Part shown: piece by piece, positions 19,604 through 28,639 of the stretch
How the letters are laid out: each line of letters starts with the position of its first letter
Position numbering within the stretch: position 1 is the stretch's first letter
Assembly: GCF_014698825.1 (NCBI RefSeq)
Contig: NZ_JACJTT010000001.1
Span: 248,001 to 312,000 of the forward strand
DNA from: Richelia sinica FACHB-800
Lineage (GTDB): Bacteria > Cyanobacteriota > Cyanobacteriia > Cyanobacteriales > Nostocaceae
Direction of reading: 5' to 3'
Length of the DNA: 64,000 bases
The notes under the pieces: model-generated
Database searches by the model: none
The model's input: only the letters and a program-made list of their open reading frames with translations
Told to the model about the DNA's origin: nothing
Translations under genes and position numbers: made by a program

Positions 19604-19893
19604 TATTCACATTTTCATCATTCAGAGACATAATTTTTGCCATTATGTCTAGACTTAATACGTCCTTTATCAAGGTTGAATATTAACTTGAAAAAGTATC
19701 TATCTTTAGTCAGATAAAAATCTCATGTTTTTAGAATATTTTCAGAGAAATTGCGCCGGACATAAGTAAAGAATTTATGTCTAAAGAATTGCGTTGTGAC
19801 TATTGAATTTTTTCCGCAACTTAGGAAAAATACAAATAAGTCTAACATCTTGTAGGCTCTCTTGGTGACAACTTAACCTTATCCAATGTCCTC

Positions 19894-19919
19894 AGTCCGC
19901 GCGAGCGGACTTTATTTTT
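19894..19919 (+). terminator. Rho-independent terminator
   Basis: AGTCCGC and GCGGACT form a 7-bp stem with a GCGA tetraloop, followed by TTATTTTT on the plus strand. There is no U-run on the minus strand, so it does not serve the GMC gene. It may back up the first terminator or end an unannotated small RNA. Confidence 0.7.
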
Positions 19920-19956
19920 GGCTATTTGAGTTAATAGAAAAATGATCCTCTCAATT

Positions 19957-21495
19957 TCACTTCATTCTGTCTAGCAAATGCTCACCCACCCGCAAAGCAT
20001 TAGCAATGATAGTTAAGGACGGATTCACAGCCGCACTGGAAGGGAAAAAGCTGCCATCCACAACATACAAATTGTCACAATCATGGGTGCGGCAATTAAT
20101 ATCTAATACCGAAGTTTGAGGATCTTCTCCAAATCGACAAGTCCCACATTGATGCCCCACTTCTCTCACACCCATTTTTTGAGGAATATGTATAGCACAA
20201 TTGCCCTCCTGATACACCTGCAAAGATTTTAAAACCTCTACCCAGCGTTTGATTAATCGATTAAAGGCAGTTTGATTATTACTTTTATATTCCAGATATA
20301 TAGTGTCATTTTTCCAAGTTACGCGATTATTGTAACTCGGCAAATCTTCTGTCATCACTAACCAAGCTATGGAATGACGAGCTAATTTTTCTGCTAATAT
20401 CTTAGGCATCAATGGCGGCCCATAAGCTGCTATTTTATCTTTATTGACATTGCCTAACGACTGGATACTACCCATAGGATAAGCAAAATCCTTTTCACCC
20501 CAATAAAAGTCATTCACTCCTAAAGTTTTGGGAAAAGATGTGTAATGTGGTTTCTTGCTTAAAGACATTACCACCCCAAAGTTGTGAGACATATAATAAC
20601 GACCAACTAAATTAGAACTATTAGCTAATCCATTGGGGTGTTGATCATTGGCAGATTGCAGTAATAATGCGGCTGAATTAATCGCACCACAAGCCACAAT
20701 CACTATATGTCCAGAAAAAATTTGCCGCTTACCACTAATTTCTGCTTCTACACCAGTCACTTCTCGACCAGAAGCACTAGTATGTAACTTGATGACTTTA
20801 GCATCTGTAATTAATTTCAAGTTATTTGCCGCAATTGCGCGACGTATACCATTAATATCCGCATCACCTTTAGCATCAACTAAACAAGGAAAACCATCAC
20901 AAGTATTGCAGCGAATACATTTACTTAAATAACGGTTTAATTCATTTAATTTAATCGCTATAGGTAAATAAAAGGGATGTAAATCGAGATTTTTTAAAGA
21001 ATACTTAATTTCTTTAATATAAGGCTCATGACTAATCGCCGGAAAGGGATAATCAAGATTGGTTGGTGGTTCAGTTGGGTCTAGTCCTCGTTGACCATGT
21101 ACTTCATAGATTTTTTCTGCTTCATCATAATAAGGAGCAAAATCTTGATAGCTAAGTGGCCAGGCAGGAGAAATACCATCTTGATGAATTACCTGATCAA
21201 AATCGCGCTCTCGTAAGCGAAATAATGCACCACCATAAAATTTAGTATTACCCCCTACAAAATAGTGAGTTAGGGGATAAATAGCTTGACCATTTTTGTC
21301 ATACCAAACCTCCGAAGTGCGATAATGCTCCTTTTGAGAAACTTGCTTAGTATCCCAATTTGCCTTTTCTTTGGGTAAAAAATTACCTCGTTCTAAAATT
21401 AAAATTTTCTTGCCACTACTGGCTAATTTATATGCTAAAGTGCCACCACCGGCTCCTGTACCGATGATGATGAAGTCGTAATGACAATCTGCCAT
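19957..21495 (-). CDS. GMC-family oxidoreductase (choline dehydrogenase-like)
   Basis: A flavoprotein of about 512 residues. It begins with the FAD-binding GTGAGGGTLAYKLA loop and ends with the GMC signature NPSLTIIANALR. The core contains paired cysteines (CIRCNTCDGFPC near 215-226 and HQCGTC near 465), as in gluconate-dehydrogenase-like GMC proteins, though no ferredoxin domain is claimed. ATG 21495 is used because GGAGGC lies just upstream; a TTG four codons earlier overlaps that site. It lies 120 bases downstream of the SDR gene on the same strand and likely oxidises an alcohol or polyol. The substrate is unknown. Confidence 0.85.
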   Translation of the reverse strand: MADCHYDFIIIGTGAGGGTLAYKLASSGKKILILERGNFLPKEKANWDTKQVSQKEHYRTSEVWYDKNGQAIYPLTHYFVGGNTKFYGGALFRLRERDFDQVIHQDGISPAWPLSYQDFAPYYDEAEKIYEVHGQRGLDPTEPPTNLDYPFPAISHEPYIKEIKYSLKNLDLHPFYLPIAIKLNELNRYLSKCIRCNTCDGFPCLVDAKGDADINGIRRAIAANNLKLITDAKVIKLHTSASGREVTGVEAEISGKRQIFSGHIVIVACGAINSAALLLQSANDQHPNGLANSSNLVGRYYMSHNFGVVMSLSKKPHYTSFPKTLGVNDFYWGEKDFAYPMGSIQSLGNVNKDKIAAYGPPLMPKILAEKLARHSIAWLVMTEDLPSYNNRVTWKNDTIYLEYKSNNQTAFNRLIKRWVEVLKSLQVYQEGNCAIHIPQKMGVREVGHQCGTCRFGEDPQTSVLDINCRTHDCDNLYVVDGSFFPSSAAVNPSLTIIANALRVGEHLLDRMK

Positions 21496-21615
21496 TTTTG
21501 CCTCCAAAAATAATTATTAAAAGTGAAGTATCAAAGACTTTATGGAAAATCTTTGATTTAAAAAGTGATGAATTTTGACTTTTGGATGGCGATAGTTTTA
21601 CCATCCAAAATCTCA

Positions 21616-22431
21616 CTAACCACGCATTTGATTTTCTGCACAGGTTTTGTTAAGCTCTGTTACGCCAATCCAACGAAAAATGCGATCGCCAAATTTGGGA
21701 AAAAGTTGGATATTAGAAAACAACAGCCTGGTTAAAATGCCATCTAGCATCACTTCTGGCTCATTTTGTTTAATCGCTAGCAACACAGCCTTAGCAACAT
21801 CTGTGGGTGGAGAAACCTTTGCTAACTTGGGTGCTGCTAGTCCAAAGGCATGGAACATCCCCGCATTGGTATATCCAGGACAAACAACAGAAACCCCCAC
21901 ATTAGTTTCTGCTAGTTCTTGTCTGAGGGCATCTGTCCACATAATCAATCCCGCTTTACTAGCAGAATATACGCTGTTAAAGGGTGCGCCTTTTTTCCCA
22001 GAACCAGAAGCAATATTGACAATATGACCACGATTGCGAACAATCATACTCGGTAGAATTAACCTTGTTAATTCCATCCCCGCAATTAAATTTGTGGTTA
22101 AAATAGATTGAATTTCTTCTAAGGTATAATGTTGAAAAGGTCGATATTTTTCGATGGCGGCATTGTTAATCACAATATCAATTTGCCCAGCTACCTGGGA
22201 AACATGATTAACTAAATTAGGTAATTCATTCACCTGGCTGATATCAAAAGGAACACTAATTCCTTTGCCACCTAAAATTGTTACATCTGAACATATTTTT
22301 TTGAGTTTATCGACAGAACGAGAAACTGCAACAACGGTTGCATTTTCTTTCGCTAAAGCACGAGCTATATATACACCAATCCCACCTGTAGCGCCAGTCA
22401 AAAGAACTGTTTTACCTGCTATTGATTTCAT
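21616..22431 (-). CDS. Short-chain dehydrogenase/reductase
   Basis: A classical SDR of about 271 residues: TGATGGIG cofactor loop near the N-terminus, NNAA motif, catalytic Ser in NIASGSGKKG and the YSASK tetrad. ATG 22431 is preferred to a TTG 12 codons upstream because the SDR fold starts right there. It is the first gene of a leftward pair with the GMC oxidoreductase, suggesting a joint oxidation-reduction route. The substrate is unknown. Confidence 0.85.
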   Translation of the reverse strand: MKSIAGKTVLLTGATGGIGVYIARALAKENATVVAVSRSVDKLKKICSDVTILGGKGISVPFDISQVNELPNLVNHVSQVAGQIDIVINNAAIEKYRPFQHYTLEEIQSILTTNLIAGMELTRLILPSMIVRNRGHIVNIASGSGKKGAPFNSVYSASKAGLIMWTDALRQELAETNVGVSVVCPGYTNAGMFHAFGLAAPKLAKVSPPTDVAKAVLLAIKQNEPEVMLDGILTRLLFSNIQLFPKFGDRIFRWIGVTELNKTCAENQMRG

Positions 22432-22467
22432 TGATAACCTGTGATTATAAAGGATAGTTTTAGGCAA

Positions 22468-22848
22468 TTTTTTGTTGCTTCATCTGCCAGGATGGAGAGA
22501 CTAGCAGCAACAATAATAGGCAAATTCACCGTCCGAGTCAGATATATTTTTGGGTGTGAATCATTACCTCAATCCCCACACTTGTTATCCATTCATACTT
22601 AAAAAATATGAATTGTCTTGGTTATTAATTGGTTTTCAATATAGCTGAAGACACATTTTAATTTAGTGCTTTAAATAGCTGTATTTTGTAAAAAGTCTAG
22701 AAATCTTTATAGGCGTTACATATTAGTTACACAATTCTTATGGTTTTATAACTTATTTTGACTTGATTGTGCTTGATACATATATTTTAATTGGACTGCT
22801 ACAAGTAATCTCTGTACATGACAAAAAATAGAGAAAAAGCTTGCAAAG
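22468..22848. other. Intergenic region upstream of the SDR gene
   Basis: AT-rich stretch of about 380 bases with no supported gene. It would contain the promoter of the SDR-GMC pair and the deleted left part of the IS element. No clear terminal inverted repeat was found. Confidence 0.4.
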
Positions 22849-23343
22849 GTGACAGGGAATGGGTTTCCAGGTTCTGTGATTTTTGCTCACCTCAAGGTGA
22901 TTGAATCTCAGGTCTTATCTACTCGTCGTTGGATCTGGGGTCGATTAGTTTATGTGGCTGGTTTACGTCTTGATGATGGCAAGTTATTAATTGTTATTTC
23001 TGATGATTCTCCACAAACTATGATTGCTGACTATGGTCGTCGTTGGGGGATTGAAACTTTGTTTGGTATGTTCAAAACCCGTGGTTTTTGCCTCGAATCT
23101 ACCCATTTTCTCGATGCGACACGATTGAGTAAGTTATTAGCTTTACTTTCTTTAGCTTTGTGTTGGGCTGTCAAAACTGGTGAATGGTTACATCAACACC
23201 GCCCTATCAAGATCAAGAAACATGGTCGTCCATCTCAAAGTGTTTTTCGTTACGGTTTAGATTATCTGCGTTCTCTTGTTACCAATTTAGATTTAAAGCA
23301 TAGTGAGTTTCTTCTCTCTCTGCAATTTTTGTCCTGTACTTAG
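22849..23343 (+). pseudogene. IS4-like transposase, C-terminal remnant
   Basis: About 160 residues matching the end of an IS4-family DDE transposase. The Y-x2-R-x3-E-x6-K signature is present as YGRRWGIETLFGMFK, carrying the last catalytic Glu. The domains with the two catalytic Asp residues are missing, and no upstream frame on the same strand restores them. The element is therefore dead. It marks the left edge of the restriction-modification island. Confidence 0.8.
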
Positions 23344-23535
23344 AGTGATAGTATTAAACCCAAATACGTAAAGCATAATAAACGCTGTTGCTTTGTCGAA
23401 TTTATTAGATTTAAGGGACTTCCAGAAATTAAATTATCAAATTTTGATAGAGACAATGTTGAGATGAAGTTTACCGAAAATGTTCGCTTTCAGATATCTT
23501 TATAGCCTTGCTGTTCGTCAACTTGAGGTGATGTA

Positions 23536-24498
23536 GTGCCAGTAAATGCCGATAAACCCCACTTGTGGAAACAAGATATTGCCCAGTCCGTAGACTTTTA
23601 CAACAGTTGGTTTATGGAATTTGCTCCCAGGGCTTACCTGGAAACTCGCATTGCCACAACCCAACAAGTTGAATCAGCATTGACTTGGACAGCCAATTTA
23701 ACCAACATTACCCCCACTGTCCTGCGCCAACACCCATCCGTACTACCAATAATGCGGATGACAACAGCACCGCCCATCGCTCGTGACCGTCTGATTGGAC
23801 TAGCCGGAGTGTCACCCAATCTTGTCAAAAACATGGAAGACAAGCAACGCATCCCGCCGAAAATGGATACTACAATGCTGGATGCCGAATTGGCAAAAAT
23901 CTCTCAGGTTATAGCGCGGCTAATTGACAGAGACATCTTTCCTTGGCTAGAAACAAAGCTAGACCCCAATGATATACAAATCCACCGAGCAGCAACCATT
24001 GTTGCCGACCGTCTTTGTGGAGCCTTGGCTGACCCTATTATCCGCAACACCCAAGAGCAAAGACAACTGGCCACAATTAGGCAGTGGTTAGAAGAACGAG
24101 GTTACTCTTACATCAGGGGAGGTAGTGGACTAAGATTTGAAACCATGCAACCAGGAACCTTCGTGTTTCGGCTCAACATTCCCGTCAGTTTGCAGTCTGG
24201 CAACAAACAAGTCAACATCCCCATTGATGCCGTGATCATGCCCAGACAGTCTGCTCCTGGCGATTTACCTCTCCTGATTGAAGCTAAATCAGCTGGAGAT
24301 TTTACCAACCCCAACAAGCGACGCAAAGAAGAAGCCATTAAAGTTGCTCAACTCAGGAGCAACTACGGTAATAAAGTCCGTTTTGTTCTATTTCTTTGTG
24401 GTTATTTTGACAGTGGCTACTTAGGCTATGAAGCAGCCGAAGGAATTGACTGGTTATGGGAACATCGCATTGATGACCTAGCATTATTTGGTGTTTGA
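23536..24498 (+). CDS. XamI-family type II restriction endonuclease
   Basis: A 320-residue protein resembling the XamI restriction endonuclease family; XamI cuts GTCGAC (SalI specificity). A likely PD-(D/E)xK core is seen as PIDAVIMP...LPLLIEAKSAGD near residues 225-260. The start is GTG 23536, with GAGGTGAT a few bases before it. The methyltransferase follows 117 bases later on the same strand, the usual partner. Target specificity is inferred from family membership only. Confidence 0.75.
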   Translation: MPVNADKPHLWKQDIAQSVDFYNSWFMEFAPRAYLETRIATTQQVESALTWTANLTNITPTVLRQHPSVLPIMRMTTAPPIARDRLIGLAGVSPNLVKNMEDKQRIPPKMDTTMLDAELAKISQVIARLIDRDIFPWLETKLDPNDIQIHRAATIVADRLCGALADPIIRNTQEQRQLATIRQWLEERGYSYIRGGSGLRFETMQPGTFVFRLNIPVSLQSGNKQVNIPIDAVIMPRQSAPGDLPLLIEAKSAGDFTNPNKRRKEEAIKVAQLRSNYGNKVRFVLFLCGYFDSGYLGYEAAEGIDWLWEHRIDDLALFGV

Positions 24499-24615
24499 CT
24501 TTCCGTCTGGCTGAAACTGTATTGCTGTCTTTGCTCACGGCATCAGCTGCGTTAACGTGTCAGCATCTCGCTAGAGAGGAAATTTTAAGAAGTCATTACC
24601 TGAAACGAGTTGTTT

Positions 24616-26148
24616 ATGAATGTAAGCACAACTACTGAGCAAGCACGGGTGTTCCGTCAATTACAACTAGATGCAGCCAAAACCCAAACCGAACGCAATA
24701 AATTGGGACAGTTTGCCACACCCACAGATTTGGCATTCGACATTGTGCAATATGCAAAAGAGTTATTAACACCACATTCCCAAATCCAGTTTCTTGACCC
24801 CGCTTTTGGTACAGGTGCTTTTTATTCCGCATTATTACAGCTATTTTCACCAACACAAGTCAAAGAATCTGTAGGTTATGAAATTGATTCACACTACGGC
24901 TTGGAGGCAATTTCGTTTTGGCGCGATACACCACTACAATTACATTTAGCTGACTTTACCCAAGCTATACCACCTAGCTGTGACGATAAAAAAGCTAACT
25001 TACTCATTTGTAATCCCCCCTATGTGCGACATCATCATTTAAGCCGAATTGAAAAGCAGCGATTACAAAATCAAACCTTTCAGATAACAGGAATAAAACT
25101 CAGTCAGTTAGCTAGTCTTTACTGCTATTTCTTGTGCCTGGCTGATGCTTGGATGGCGGATAATTGCATTGCTGGTTGGCTCATTCCCAGCGGATTTATG
25201 GACGTAAATTATGGACAACAAATTAAGGAGTATCTATTAAGCAGTGTTACCTTGTTGCGTGTTCATTTGTTTCATCCAAATGATGTCCAGTTTGCAGATG
25301 CTTTAGTTACCAGTGCAGTTGTTTGGTTCAAGAAGACTTTACCACCATCAAACCATCATGTTGAATTTAGCTATGGTAAAAGTTTAGCAACACCCAACAA
25401 AAGCAAGTTGGTTTCTGTAGAGACGCTTTGCTCAACACCCAAATGGACAAAGATTGGATTTACCTCAAATAATACTCAGTCTAATTTAAAGCAATTTCAG
25501 TTAAAAGATTTATTTACTATTAAACGTGGTTTAGCGACAGGTGCTAACAATTTTTTTGTGCTTACGAAAGAACAAGTTCTAGCATATCAACTGCCGATTG
25601 AATTCTTAACATCTATTCTGCCCAGTCCCCGTTATTTATTAATTGATGAAATTGAAGCTGATATAAAAGGTAATCCGATTTTGACACAGCAGCTATTTTT
25701 GCTGGACTGTGCATTGCCTATAGCTGAGGTGCAAGCAAACTATCCAATGCTGTGGCAATATTTGCAGATGGGAGTAGACAATGGAATTAGCGATCGCTAT
25801 TTGTGCAGACATCGTTCTCCCTGGTATTCACAGGAGAAGCGTCCACCCTCCCCATTCCTTTGTACCTATATGGGTCGTCAAGATACCAAAAGAGGTAGAC
25901 CTTTTCGTTTTATTCTCAATCATTCCCAAGCAACAGCTACTAATGTCTACTTGATATTGTATCCCCTCCCTGTTTTGGCTCAAGCATTGTCACAAAATTC
26001 CGAATTACTGAAGCAGGTATGGCAGGCTTTAAATGAGATTTCTGATGAAATGCTCATGTGTGAAGGTCGGGTGTATGGAGGTGGACTATATAAGCTGGAA
26101 CCAAAAGAATTGGGTAATGCTATTGTTTCAATTCCACGATCATTTTAA
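24616..26148 (+). CDS. N6-adenine DNA methyltransferase (partner of the XamI-like nuclease)
   Basis: About 510 residues of the TaqI/Eco57I-type gamma class: GQFATP near the start, AdoMet motif I FLDPAFGTGAF near residue 55, and catalytic motif IV NPPYV near 135. The C-terminal half is the target recognition region. It would methylate adenine in the site cut by the preceding nuclease and so protect host DNA. ATG 24616 is used; TTG 24610 is in frame. It ends by overlapping a small convergent frame. Confidence 0.85.
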   Translation: MNVSTTTEQARVFRQLQLDAAKTQTERNKLGQFATPTDLAFDIVQYAKELLTPHSQIQFLDPAFGTGAFYSALLQLFSPTQVKESVGYEIDSHYGLEAISFWRDTPLQLHLADFTQAIPPSCDDKKANLLICNPPYVRHHHLSRIEKQRLQNQTFQITGIKLSQLASLYCYFLCLADAWMADNCIAGWLIPSGFMDVNYGQQIKEYLLSSVTLLRVHLFHPNDVQFADALVTSAVVWFKKTLPPSNHHVEFSYGKSLATPNKSKLVSVETLCSTPKWTKIGFTSNNTQSNLKQFQLKDLFTIKRGLATGANNFFVLTKEQVLAYQLPIEFLTSILPSPRYLLIDEIEADIKGNPILTQQLFLLDCALPIAEVQANYPMLWQYLQMGVDNGISDRYLCRHRSPWYSQEKRPPSPFLCTYMGRQDTKRGRPFRFILNHSQATATNVYLILYPLPVLAQALSQNSELLKQVWQALNEISDEMLMCEGRVYGGGLYKLEPKELGNAIVSIPRSF

Positions 26149-26285
26149 GCTGGCATCAACTGTAATCCTGCTACAGTCGCTAGTAAATCGGCTGGTTCAT
26201 AGGCGGAGAGACTCTTCACAAACTTAGTCAAAGGATGTTGCTGACTGTTATATAGTTTTCGTGGATTTACGGAAGCTGTTGTCAT
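26145..26285 (-). CDS. Small hypothetical protein or truncated gene (46 aa)
   Basis: A 46-codon frame opens at ATG 26285 and stops inside the last codons of the methyltransferase, in a convergent 4-base overlap. The protein starts MTTASVNPRKLYNSQQ and reads like an ordinary protein N-terminus. No ribosome site is evident. It may be the leftover start of a longer gene cut by insertion of the restriction-modification genes. The function is unknown. Confidence 0.4.
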   Translation of the reverse strand: MTTASVNPRKLYNSQQHPLTKFVKSLSAYEPADLLATVAGLQLMPA

Positions 26286-26307
26286 TACTAATAATTATGT
26301 ACTTAAA

Positions 26308-26333
26308 AAAATGTAAAATAAATTTTACATTTT
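26308..26333. promoter_or_regulatory. Candidate operator, 12-bp perfect inverted repeat
   Basis: AAAATGTAAAAT and ATTTTACATTTT flank two A residues. The palindrome lies about 95 bases before the XRE/ImmA gene and just upstream of the small leftward ORF. XRE regulators often bind such sites in their own promoters, so autoregulation is a reasonable guess. Confidence 0.45.
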
Positions 26334-26425
26334 CCATTATAATTAGAGAAAATAAAGTTAACAACTTTGACATCTGACCAGACACCGCCCTTGAGCCTAA
26401 GAGCATTTGTTCTTAAAACCCAGCC

Positions 26426-27529
26426 ATGAAAGAAATCATCGCTGCCAACCTGCTCCGCTACCGCAAAAGTCTAGGTTTGTCTCAAGAGCAACTTGCAGAA
26501 CAAGCCTCTGTAACTCGCCAGAGTATCAACAACTACGAGAACGCCAAAACTTTACCAGACAGCAAAATCCTCTCAGCCCTGGCTCGTGCTTTGGGCATTA
26601 CACTCGATGACTTGCTACGCTCACAAGGTGAAGGACTACCCAACTTTCGGTTCCGCGCTCATGTTTCCTTTGACAAAAATGCCCAGTTTGCAGCCCAAGT
26701 GCTACGAATGTTGCAAACTTATAACGCCCTAGAACAAGCCGTTGGCTTACCGACCTACACCCCAGAAAGTACACCTTGCCATCAAGTAGAAGGCAACGAA
26801 AAGCGCATTCAGACAATAGCTGCTTTGTTTCGCCATCGCCTGGGCTTGGGAGATGCTCCCATTGCCAACCTGTTTCAGTCTGTAGAAGAAATCGGTTTAA
26901 AAGTTTTACGCTCCTCCGTTCCCATTAAAGGTTTCTTTGGTCTGAGTGCTTGTAGTGATATTGAAGGTGCTTTTGTTTTGGTAAATACCCATAACATCAC
27001 CATTGAACGTCAATTATTTACCCTTGCACATGAAATTGGACACTTAATCTTTCATCGTGTAGAGTACCAAGACACTTTAATTGAAGAAGGAACTAAAGAA
27101 GAAGAAAAAGCACGAGAAAAGGTGGCTGATTACTTTGCCAGTCATCTACTTGTTCCCCAGGCTGAATTTGAGCGGATGTACACACTTACCCAAGATATTG
27201 TCAAACTCAAACGGCATTTTCGGGTGAGTTACTTAGTCATTTTGAATCGTTTAGCAGAAATGAAAATCATTGATTTTGCTAAAGAGAAAGCCAAAATCTG
27301 TGCAATTTATAAAAAGCGACATAATGGGGCATCTTTGCAAAATTCAATGGAATTACCACCAGCCCTGGCTGTGGAAGAATACCCAGAAAATGAACGTTAT
27401 GAATATCTAATTTGGCAGTGCTTAAAAATGGGCAAGATTTCCGAAATGAAAGCAGCGGAACTGCTCAATTTAACTGTGGAAAAACTGCGGGTGCGTCGTC
27501 AAGAGAATGAGGTTTATGCAGTTGCTTAA
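26426..27529 (+). CDS. XRE helix-turn-helix / ImmA-IrrE metallopeptidase fusion
   Basis: A 367-residue protein. Residues about 3-60 form an XRE helix-turn-helix (LSQEQLAEQASVTRQSINNYE); residues about 140-290 form an ImmA/IrrE (DUF955) zinc peptidase with the HExxH motif in LAHEIGHLIFH near 200. Such fusions act as antitoxin-like regulators or control mobile elements by cleaving repressors. The next gene overlaps its end by 23 bases and encodes a PIN-like protein, which makes a toxin-antitoxin-type pair likely. Confidence 0.85.
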   Translation: MKEIIAANLLRYRKSLGLSQEQLAEQASVTRQSINNYENAKTLPDSKILSALARALGITLDDLLRSQGEGLPNFRFRAHVSFDKNAQFAAQVLRMLQTYNALEQAVGLPTYTPESTPCHQVEGNEKRIQTIAALFRHRLGLGDAPIANLFQSVEEIGLKVLRSSVPIKGFFGLSACSDIEGAFVLVNTHNITIERQLFTLAHEIGHLIFHRVEYQDTLIEEGTKEEEKAREKVADYFASHLLVPQAEFERMYTLTQDIVKLKRHFRVSYLVILNRLAEMKIIDFAKEKAKICAIYKKRHNGASLQNSMELPPALAVEEYPENERYEYLIWQCLKMGKISEMKAAELLNLTVEKLRVRRQENEVYAVA

Positions 27530-28019
27530 CGGCACAATTCTCGACGCAACAGCACTCATTGATTTTTGCTACCTGAACGAGTGGGGATGGCTACAACAAC
27601 ACTATAGCCCATTGTACATTGCTCAGGAACTTTTAGACTCAGATCAACTGGAAATACCCACTCGCCAAACTGCTCACCAATACTTAACGCCTCTAAATCT
27701 TTCCACAGAAGAAATGTTCGCCAGTTTTCTAGAATTTGGTGTGAAAACACCGCTTCTCAGCGTTGCAGATAGGTCTACAATAGCCATCGCCCGTCATCAA
27801 TTGTTGATTTGTGCCAGTGATGACGGGCTAGTTATTGAAACTTGTAAAGCATACAACATTGCCTACACCAGAACACTGCGGTTATTGGGTGAGATGGTAG
27901 ATACAGAACACAAAACAGTAATTGAGGTGATGGCAATGGCTGATAACTTAATCCTGGAGCGTGGTAAACACATTTCTCCTAAAATTTTGACAGATTGGAA
28001 AACAAGCTTACATCAATAA
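27507..28019 (+). CDS. PIN-like protein, probable toxin partner
   Basis: A 165-170 residue protein that looks like a PIN-fold ribonuclease: an early Asp in ILDATALIDFC, a central acidic stretch LLSVADRSTIAIAR, and a late Asp pair in ICASDDGLVIETC. These would be the metal-binding residues. ATG 27507 overlaps the regulator; ATG 27516 is equally possible. Coupled translation with the XRE/ImmA gene suggests a toxin neutralised or regulated by its neighbour. The PIN assignment is by motif pattern and needs a profile search. Confidence 0.6.
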   Translation: MRFMQLLNGTILDATALIDFCYLNEWGWLQQHYSPLYIAQELLDSDQLEIPTRQTAHQYLTPLNLSTEEMFASFLEFGVKTPLLSVADRSTIAIARHQLLICASDDGLVIETCKAYNIAYTRTLRLLGEMVDTEHKTVIEVMAMADNLILERGKHISPKILTDWKTSLHQ

Positions 28020-28085
28020 AGATATTGTTTTCCAGGATGTTGTACTAGTTCACTGGTCTTTAACTGTCGATAAATACTGTACTGT

Positions 28086-28277
28086 TTAGATATCAACGTT
28101 AATGTTTTCAATCTGTCTAGCCGCTTTTTCCCAATACTTGGCTGTTATCTCATCTTTCCATTTATTGCGGAGATTATCAGCTTTCTTGTGACAAATTCGT
28201 TCTATCATTTCTAAAATTGCGGCTAATGTCAATTTATCGACTAATGTTTCTAAAACATCCATATCATCATTTTTCAT
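28086..28277 (-). CDS. Small hypothetical protein (63 aa)
   Basis: A short charged helical protein (MKNDDMDVLETLVDKLT...). ATG 28277 is preferred over 28295 because GAGGTGGG lies just before it. Small proteins of this type, predicted all-helical, are common in cyanobacteria. It is convergent with the PIN-like gene. No function is recognised. Confidence 0.55.
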   Translation of the reverse strand: MKNDDMDVLETLVDKLTLAAILEMIERICHKKADNLRNKWKDEITAKYWEKAARQIENINVDI

Positions 28278-28639
28278 AACACCCACCTCTTGCATGTTTT
28301 AAAAAAGGTGAAAATTAAGTTTATCTGTACTTACTATTAAACTTGATCTGGATGACGAATGATGATAAATGCCATAGATTGCAACAATTACAAAATCACC
28401 CAGGATTTACCATAGCCTTAAAAGCTTTTAGCACTGTAACCTGTTTTGCCTCAATCAATCCAAACATCCGCACTAATTTACGGATTTTAACATCAAAAAT
28501 ATATAACACTGAGTTAAACTAGATATATCTGACTAAGCTAGCCTCCAAAAGGCTTTTACTGGCAATACTCGGCATTTTTTCTAAGCAAAAATACATAATA
28601 AATAAATTAAATTATTACTTGAAATTTTGAGGCTTCACC
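28278..28639. other. Divergent intergenic region
   Basis: No gene seen in about 360 bases. It includes CTTTTAGCACTGTAACCTG around 28425-28443, shared with the repeat near 55979-55998, and would contain the promoters of both flanking genes. Confidence 0.4.

Larger units (their letters stand above)
19370..19956. other. Convergent intergenic region with two hairpins
   Basis: No gene is visible in these 587 bases. They lie between the rightward glycosyltransferase run and the leftward GMC gene and hold two terminator-like hairpins, listed separately. The AT-rich stretch between them could encode a small RNA ending at the second hairpin, but no promoter was recognised. Confidence 0.5.
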
